Shown piece by piece: positions 5,209-9,876 of a stretch of DNA of 9,876 bases (its first letter is position 1; every line of letters starts with the position of its first letter). This DNA is from Pseudomonadota bacterium (GTDB taxonomy: Bacteria; Pseudomonadota; Gammaproteobacteria; Acidiferrobacterales; Acidiferrobacteraceae): assembly GCA_021795255.1 (NCBI GenBank), contig JAJYPQ010000119.1, positions 1-9,876 of the forward strand. Reading direction: 5' to 3'. Under the pieces are notes generated by a model. That model made no database searches. It saw nothing but the letters and a program-made list of their open reading frames with translations, and was not told the origin of the DNA. Position numbers and translations under genes: made by a program.

Positions 5209-7449
5209 ATGGGTAAGTTCGTGCGGGGCTGGTTGTGGGTGACGATAGGCGTATTTGCGTTTCTATTGTCAGTTCGGCAGGTTGCGTACGCAACGAATAG
5301 GCCGGTCGCTGCCGCGCCCAATCATCCTGTCGTTGGTTCGAAGACCCCGACCTTGCCGCCACCGGCAAGTCACCCCGTTCTGAGCGCGACGGCCCCTGCG
5401 GCGTCCCCGGCAGTGGCCGGTAACGGCTCAGCCCTTGTGAGCACATCCCATAGCGTGCCTGCAGGCGAGATGCTCTTTAACTTCGATAACGCCGATATCA
5501 GAGCCGTCATCCGGACGATGGCCGAGTTGACCGGAAAGAACTTTTTGATCGATCCCCGCGTCCAAGGCAAGGTGACGATCGTATCAGCCTCCCCTGTCAC
5601 GGTTCCGGCGGCCTACCAGATTTTCTTGAGCGCTTTAAAGGCTCAGGGCTTCACCGCGGTTACCGGACCTGGCAAGGTCATAAAAATTCTTCCACAGGCC
5701 AACGCGCGTCAGGCGGCGCCGGTGAGTGCCCGCTGGCCTGTCGGGGGGGATCAGCTTGTGACCCAAGTCATTCCGATAGACGAGGGTCAAGCGGCGCAGA
5801 TCGTACCGCTTTTGCGCCCGCTTATGTCGAGCACGGGTGTGGTCTCAGTCTACGTCCCCACCAATACCCTTATCGTGACCGATTACGCGGATAACGTGCG
5901 CCGCCTCAGACGGATAATTGACAATATCGAAGCCGGTATCCGCGCCCCGATCGCGATTATTCCCTTGCGTTACGCCTCAGCAGTTGATACCGCCAATCTC
6001 CTCGTGCGGTTAGATGAGGCTCAATTGCAGGGCACAACGGGCGCACCGACTGGGAATTACAGCCCCGTCTTTATCGTTCCGGATACCCGCAATAATAGTT
6101 TACTCGTGCGCACGGCCAGTGCCCGTAAGCTCAGGTTCATCGAGGCGCTTGTGAGGAAGCTTGACACCAGAGGCAGTACCGGTGGGACCACCCATGTGGT
6201 TTACCTGCGCAATGCCAGGGCCAGCAAACTCGCGAAGATTTTGCGCGGGCTATTGGAGGGCGAGGCCAAGGGCGCGAGTTCGCTTCCCGTGACGCCCATC
6301 CTTCCCGTAGCGCTTCCCGGGAAACCGGCCTCCACAGGAAACGTCTCATCGAAGGCCATAAAGGCTTCACTTGTCCAAGCGGACCCTTCCATTAATGCAT
6401 TAATAATAAACGCACCGGACACAATTTATGATAATCTTCGCGCCGTGATAGCTAAGTTAGATATTCGCCGTGCTCAGGTGTTCGTCCAAGCGCTGATCAC
6501 CGAAGTCACAACGAGTGATGAAGCGGAACTCGGCGTCCAGTGGGCTGGGGGAGCGCCTGTTGGCGCTAGCGGCGCAGTCGCGGGGGTCACGAATTTTCCG
6601 GTGACCGGCTCCGGCATTGTATCGACCGCTGCCACACCGTCGAATCTCGCTAACGAAGCGGGCCTTGCGCTCGGCTACATAAGCGGATCGGTCACGCTCG
6701 CAAGCGGGCAACACGTGATCGGCCTTTCCGCGCTCGCTCGTGCCCTACAGTCCATGTCCGGCGTCAATGTCTTGTCAACACCGGATCTTTTGACCTTAGA
6801 TAACACCGAGGCCAAGATCATGGTGGGCCAGAACGTGCCGTTTGTTACCGGAAGCTACTCTACCGGGGGCGTACTCGGAAGTGCTTCCGTGAACCCGTTT
6901 CAGACGGTTGAGCGCAAGAACGTGGGTTTGACGCTCAAAATTAAGCCGCAAATCACCGCCGGCAACAACATCAAGATGCAGATATATGAAGATGTGTCGA
7001 GTATCGCGCCGAATATTTCAGGCGCCATAGACCTTATAACCAACCGTCGTGAACTGAAGACCACCGTGATCGTGGCTAATGGGAGGACGATCGTGTTGGG
7101 TGGGCTTATTGATGATGACGTGGAAAATACGTGGCAGGGGGTGCCCTTGCTGGACCGTATTCCCTTTCTGGGGAATCTTTTTCGATATCGGCAACGGGTC
7201 AAAAAGAAGACGAACCTGATGATATTTCTAAAACCGGTGATTGTCCGTAACAGTCAGGAGAGTGAAGGCTTCACGGCGCGGCGTTACGCCTTCATGCAGG
7301 CCGAAGAGCGGGCGATGCGCTTCTCGCATTCCGTGGTGTTGCCGAATTATCATCAGCCGCACCTGCCGCCTTTACATCAGCCCCAGCTACGGCCTCGGAA
7401 GAAGGCGGTGCAAAAAGCGGTGCTTGTGACCGGAGCCAAGCATGGTTGA
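5209..7449 (+). CDS. gspD: Type II secretion system secretin GspD (outer-membrane channel)
   Basis: GspD forms the multimeric outer-membrane pore of the type II system. The 746-residue protein has a signal peptide (1-28, cleavage near AYA) and an unusual Pro/Ala/Ser-rich linker (about 29-85). The N0 domain follows (about 87-163, MLFNFDNADIRAVIRTMAELTGKNFLID). Next come three ring-forming domains: N1 (about 183-243), N2 (about 247-319, with the PDTRNNSLLVR motif) and N3 (about 324-422, with PSINALIINAP). The secretin barrel domain covers about 424-680 and includes VGQNVPFVTGSY near 538 and the family signature around 632-661 (VPLLDRIPFLGNLFR). The last 60 or so residues form a tail rich in His, Pro, Gln and Lys, where the pilotin-binding S-domain would be expected. 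AAGGA lies 10 bases before the ATG. The 3' end overlaps gspE by 8 bp. The protein is somewhat longer than typical (about 650-700) because of the linker and tail. Confidence 0.96.
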   Translation: MGKFVRGWLWVTIGVFAFLLSVRQVAYATNRPVAAAPNHPVVGSKTPTLPPPASHPVLSATAPAASPAVAGNGSALVSTSHSVPAGEMLFNFDNADIRAVIRTMAELTGKNFLIDPRVQGKVTIVSASPVTVPAAYQIFLSALKAQGFTAVTGPGKVIKILPQANARQAAPVSARWPVGGDQLVTQVIPIDEGQAAQIVPLLRPLMSSTGVVSVYVPTNTLIVTDYADNVRRLRRIIDNIEAGIRAPIAIIPLRYASAVDTANLLVRLDEAQLQGTTGAPTGNYSPVFIVPDTRNNSLLVRTASARKLRFIEALVRKLDTRGSTGGTTHVVYLRNARASKLAKILRGLLEGEAKGASSLPVTPILPVALPGKPASTGNVSSKAIKASLVQADPSINALIINAPDTIYDNLRAVIAKLDIRRAQVFVQALITEVTTSDEAELGVQWAGGAPVGASGAVAGVTNFPVTGSGIVSTAATPSNLANEAGLALGYISGSVTLASGQHVIGLSALARALQSMSGVNVLSTPDLLTLDNTEAKIMVGQNVPFVTGSYSTGGVLGSASVNPFQTVERKNVGLTLKIKPQITAGNNIKMQIYEDVSSIAPNISGAIDLITNRRELKTTVIVANGRTIVLGGLIDDDVENTWQGVPLLDRIPFLGNLFRYRQRVKKKTNLMIFLKPVIVRNSQESEGFTARRYAFMQAEERAMRFSHSVVLPNYHQPHLPPLHQPQLRPRKKAVQKAVLVTGAKHG

Positions 7450-8890
7450 TCTGCTCGAACGGCCTTTGGACCAACAATGGGTGAGCAGGCTTCCCTATCA
7501 TTTCGCCAAGCGCTATGGGGTGATGAGCGTGGGGCTTGTTGATGACGAGGTCGAGGTGTGGTTGCGGGCGCAAGTGGCAGGCCCGGTGTTGGCGGAGCTT
7601 GAGCGGGTATTGCGTAGACCCCTTAAGCTTATGACCGTGGGCGAAGAGGCGTTTTCTGTGGCCCTTAACAGCGGTTACGCGCGGGACATGTCGCAGGCCC
7701 AGCAAATCATGGGCGACCTCGACGATAAATTGGACCTCGCGGAACTGGCCCAACACTTGCCGAAGACCCAAGATTTGCTGGAAAGCGAAGGCGACGCGCC
7801 GGTCGTGCGCCTCATTAATGCGCTTTTGACGCAGGCGGTGCGCGAAAAGGCCTCGGATATACATATCGAGGCATTCGAGACCCGGTCGTTGGTGCGTTTT
7901 CGTGTCGATGGGGTGCTAAGGGATGTAATCGAGCCGCAGAAGGCTGCACACGGCGTGCTCGTGTCGCGCATTAAGATTATGTCCCGGCTCGATATCGCGG
8001 AAAAGCGCATGCCGCAAGACGGTCGTATCACCTTACGGCTCGCGGGGCGCCCGATCGACGTGCGCGTCTCGACCGTGCCGACCGCGCACGGGGAACGTGT
8101 CGTGTTGCGCTTGCTCGATAAACAAGCGGGTCGTCTCAACTTGTCTCATCTCGGCATGCCGGATGACACGCTTTCGGTGTTGCGCGGGCTTATATCGCAG
8201 CCCCACGGGATTTTTCTTGTCACGGGGCCTACCGGATCGGGAAAGACCACGACGCTGTATTCGGCGTTGAGCGAGCTTAATACCAAGACCTTCAACATTA
8301 TGACTGTGGAAGATCCGGTCGAATACGAACTCGACGGAGTGGGTCAAATTCAGGTCAATCCCAAGATCGACTTGAGTTTTGCGCGAGCGCTGCGTGCCAT
8401 TCTCCGGCAAGACCCGGACATTGTGATGATAGGGGAGATCCGTGATCTCGAGACCGCCCAGATTGCAGTCCAGGCGAGCCTCACCGGCCACTTGGTGCTG
8501 GCCACACTCCACACCAATGATGCCGTGGGTGCCGTTACGCGGTTGGTGGATATGGGTATCGAACCCTTCCTGGTGGCGTCGACGCTACTGGGCGTTCTTG
8601 CACAGAGATTGGTCAGGACCTTGTGTCTTGCGTGCGGCGGTCGAGCCCAAGCAATTGGCGAAACCTGTAGCGCTTGTAGTTCGACGGGGTATCAAGGGCG
8701 GACGGGCCTCTACGAATTGCTGGGGGTGAATGAGGAACAAAAGGCCTTGATCCATGATCGAGCGTCCGAGGCACGACTGCGCGATATGGCCATAAGTCAG
8801 GGTCTTCGTACTTTGCATCAGGATGGTTTGCGGCTTGTCGCGGAGGGGAGGACCAGCATCGAGGAGGTGTTGCGGGTCTCCCGTGATTAA
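7442..8890 (+). CDS. gspE: Type II secretion system assembly ATPase GspE
   Basis: GspE is the cytoplasmic hexameric ATPase that powers pseudopilus assembly. The 482-residue protein has an N-terminal domain that binds GspL in the family (about 1-120), followed by the RecA-like motor. Visible motifs are Walker A GPTGSGKT (262-269, Lys268), the Asp box (MTVEDPVEYEL, from 287), Walker B DIVMIGE (326-332, Glu332) and the His box TLHTND (His357). A four-cysteine zinc motif, C395-x2-C398 and C409-x2-C412, is present; it marks the GspE/PilB group as opposed to retraction ATPases of the PilT type. All catalytic residues are intact. The start overlaps the gspD end by 8 bp and has GGAG 6 bases upstream, giving translational coupling. 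The gspF start follows the stop after 2 bp. PilB is the main alternative, but the gspC and gspD neighbours decide for GspE. Confidence 0.96.
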   Translation: MVDLLERPLDQQWVSRLPYHFAKRYGVMSVGLVDDEVEVWLRAQVAGPVLAELERVLRRPLKLMTVGEEAFSVALNSGYARDMSQAQQIMGDLDDKLDLAELAQHLPKTQDLLESEGDAPVVRLINALLTQAVREKASDIHIEAFETRSLVRFRVDGVLRDVIEPQKAAHGVLVSRIKIMSRLDIAEKRMPQDGRITLRLAGRPIDVRVSTVPTAHGERVVLRLLDKQAGRLNLSHLGMPDDTLSVLRGLISQPHGIFLVTGPTGSGKTTTLYSALSELNTKTFNIMTVEDPVEYELDGVGQIQVNPKIDLSFARALRAILRQDPDIVMIGEIRDLETAQIAVQASLTGHLVLATLHTNDAVGAVTRLVDMGIEPFLVASTLLGVLAQRLVRTLCLACGGRAQAIGETCSACSSTGYQGRTGLYELLGVNEEQKALIHDRASEARLRDMAISQGLRTLHQDGLRLVAEGRTSIEEVLRVSRD

Positions 8891-8892
8891 CT

Positions 8893-9876
8893 ATGGCAGC
8901 ATTCGAGTACGAAGCGCTTGATGGGGAAGGCCGGGTGGTCAAAGGCGTCATGGAAGGTGATGCCGAGCGTAAGGTGCGCGGCCTTCTGCGGGAAAAGGGC
9001 TTTATCCCCGTCAAGGTCTCAGCGATCGAGAAGGAGCCTAAGGAAAGGCGCGCCTTCACATTCCAGACTGGGCTTAAATCCTCCGAGCTCTCGCTTCTCA
9101 CTCGGCAGTTCGCGACCCTGGTCCGTGCCGGCCTCCCCATAGAGGAGTGCCTGCAGGCCTTGACCGAGCAAAGCGAGTCGGCGCGCGCCCGAAAGATCTT
9201 GGCGGCGGTCCGCACCAAGGTTCGCGAGGGCGAGCCTTTGGCTCGCGCGCTCGGGGAGTATCCCGGGTCTTTTCCGCCTCTCTATCGCCATCTGATAGAG
9301 GCCGGGGAGCAGTCCGGAAAACTACCGGTCATTCTGGAGCGTCTCGCGGATTATACCGAACAGCGTCAGGCGCTGACGCAAAAGGTGTGGGTCGCATTTT
9401 TGTATCCGGCCCTGGTGACCGTGGTGGCACTAGCCGTCGTCGGTGGCCTACTGGTTTATGTGGTTCCCCAGATAGCCCAGGTATTCGTTGATAGCGGCGC
9501 GCCGCTCCCGTGGGCTACGCGGGCCTTGATCGCGATGAGCCACGTCGCCAAAAAGGGCGGGATCTTGTGGCCGGCCGGTGTGTTGGTTCTCGCTTTGGCT
9601 GGGCGCATGTTGCTGCGTGATCGCGAGCGCCGTATCAGCTGGCAGCGATTCTTGCTGCGCGTGCCCTTGCTGGGTCGTCTGATCCGCAGTCTGAACGCGA
9701 CTCGTCTCGCCAGTACCTTGGGAATCCTGACAAGTTCAGGAATCCCTCTTTTAAGCGCCCTTGAGACGGCTATGCATGTGGTCACCAATCTGCCCATGCA
9801 GGCGGCCGTCGAAGAGGCCAAGCGCCAGGTCCGCGAAGGGGGCTCGCTCAGCCGCTCGCTCGGCAAGACTAAGCTT
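8893..9876 (+). CDS. gspF: Type II secretion system platform protein GspF, 3' end missing
   Basis: GspF is the polytopic inner-membrane platform protein that couples the GspE motor to pseudopilin assembly. The frame opens with MAAFEYEALDGEGRVVKG, the typical GspF/PilC start, and stays open through the last base, giving 328 residues of an expected 400 or so. The first cytoplasmic T2SSF domain begins near residue 69 (LLTRQFATLVRAGLPIEECL) and includes LYRHLIEAGEQSGKLP. The first membrane span is about 166-190 (LYPALVTVVALAVVGGLLVYV) and the second about 222-240. The second T2SSF domain starts near 252 (RVPLLGRLIRSLNATRLAST, then GIPLLSALETA). The third span lies beyond the window. No ribosome site is visible just before the ATG, which is 2 bp after the gspE stop, so translation probably depends on reinitiation from gspE. 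The gene is intact as far as it can be seen. Confidence 0.95.
   Translation, partial: MAAFEYEALDGEGRVVKGVMEGDAERKVRGLLREKGFIPVKVSAIEKEPKERRAFTFQTGLKSSELSLLTRQFATLVRAGLPIEECLQALTEQSESARARKILAAVRTKVREGEPLARALGEYPGSFPPLYRHLIEAGEQSGKLPVILERLADYTEQRQALTQKVWVAFLYPALVTVVALAVVGGLLVYVVPQIAQVFVDSGAPLPWATRALIAMSHVAKKGGILWPAGVLVLALAGRMLLRDRERRISWQRFLLRVPLLGRLIRSLNATRLASTLGILTSSGIPLLSALETAMHVVTNLPMQAAVEEAKRQVREGGSLSRSLGKTKL

Noticed and set aside
9871..9876. The window ends exactly on AAGCTT, a HindIII site, as if it were a clone edge.
   Set aside because: Further AAGCTT sites occur inside the window (near 6157 and 7625), so a complete-digest clone is unlikely, and the ending may be chance or a partial digest.
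1..9876. CRISPR arrays, rRNA genes, insertion sequences and toxin-antitoxin pairs.
   Set aside because: No spaced direct repeats, rRNA-like segments, transposase motifs or paired small genes of known type were seen.

Overview
The window is from a proteobacterium, most likely a gammaproteobacterium. By eye the coding parts are fairly GC-rich, and the right half carries the start of a general (type II) secretion operon in the classical order gspC-gspD-gspE-gspF. The genus cannot be fixed from the sequence. An acidophilic chemolithotroph of the Acidiferrobacter or Acidithiobacillus kind is only a guess.

Layout. Bases 1-45 end in a CCACCA stretch and may be a worn tRNA 3' end or attachment site. 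Bases 114-706 hold a broken tyrosine-recombinase (phage or island type integrase) gene, recognisable in four successive frame segments with an in-frame stop. Bases 1077-1457 encode a small exported Cys/His/Met-rich protein. A probably decayed Pro/Tyr-rich reading frame follows (1517-1729). Bases 1804-2229 encode an exported protein with two Met-rich repeats and a C-terminal peptidoglycan-binding domain, closed by a strong hairpin terminator (2264-2297). About 1.3 kb (2300-3640) then has no convincing gene, but it does contain a palindrome and a folded leader-like element just before the next gene. Bases 3645-4103 encode an unrecognised single-span membrane protein.

From 4303 to the right edge runs the secretion operon: gspC (inner-membrane clamp with PDZ domain), gspD (outer-membrane secretin), gspE (cytoplasmic assembly ATPase) and gspF (polytopic inner-membrane platform protein, cut by the window end). 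Spacing is tight: 42 bp, then an 8-bp overlap, then 2 bp. This implies one transcript with translational coupling. The products form the core of one machine: GspE drives pseudopilus assembly through GspF, and GspC links the inner-membrane platform to the GspD channel, through which folded periplasmic proteins leave the cell. The pseudopilin genes (gspG onwards) would be expected beyond the window.

The left 3.6 kb reads like an eroded integration site with a few small exported genes in it. The right 6 kb is intact core machinery. The least understood parts are the two Met-rich exported proteins, which are possibly metal-related, and the unknown membrane protein in front of gspC.
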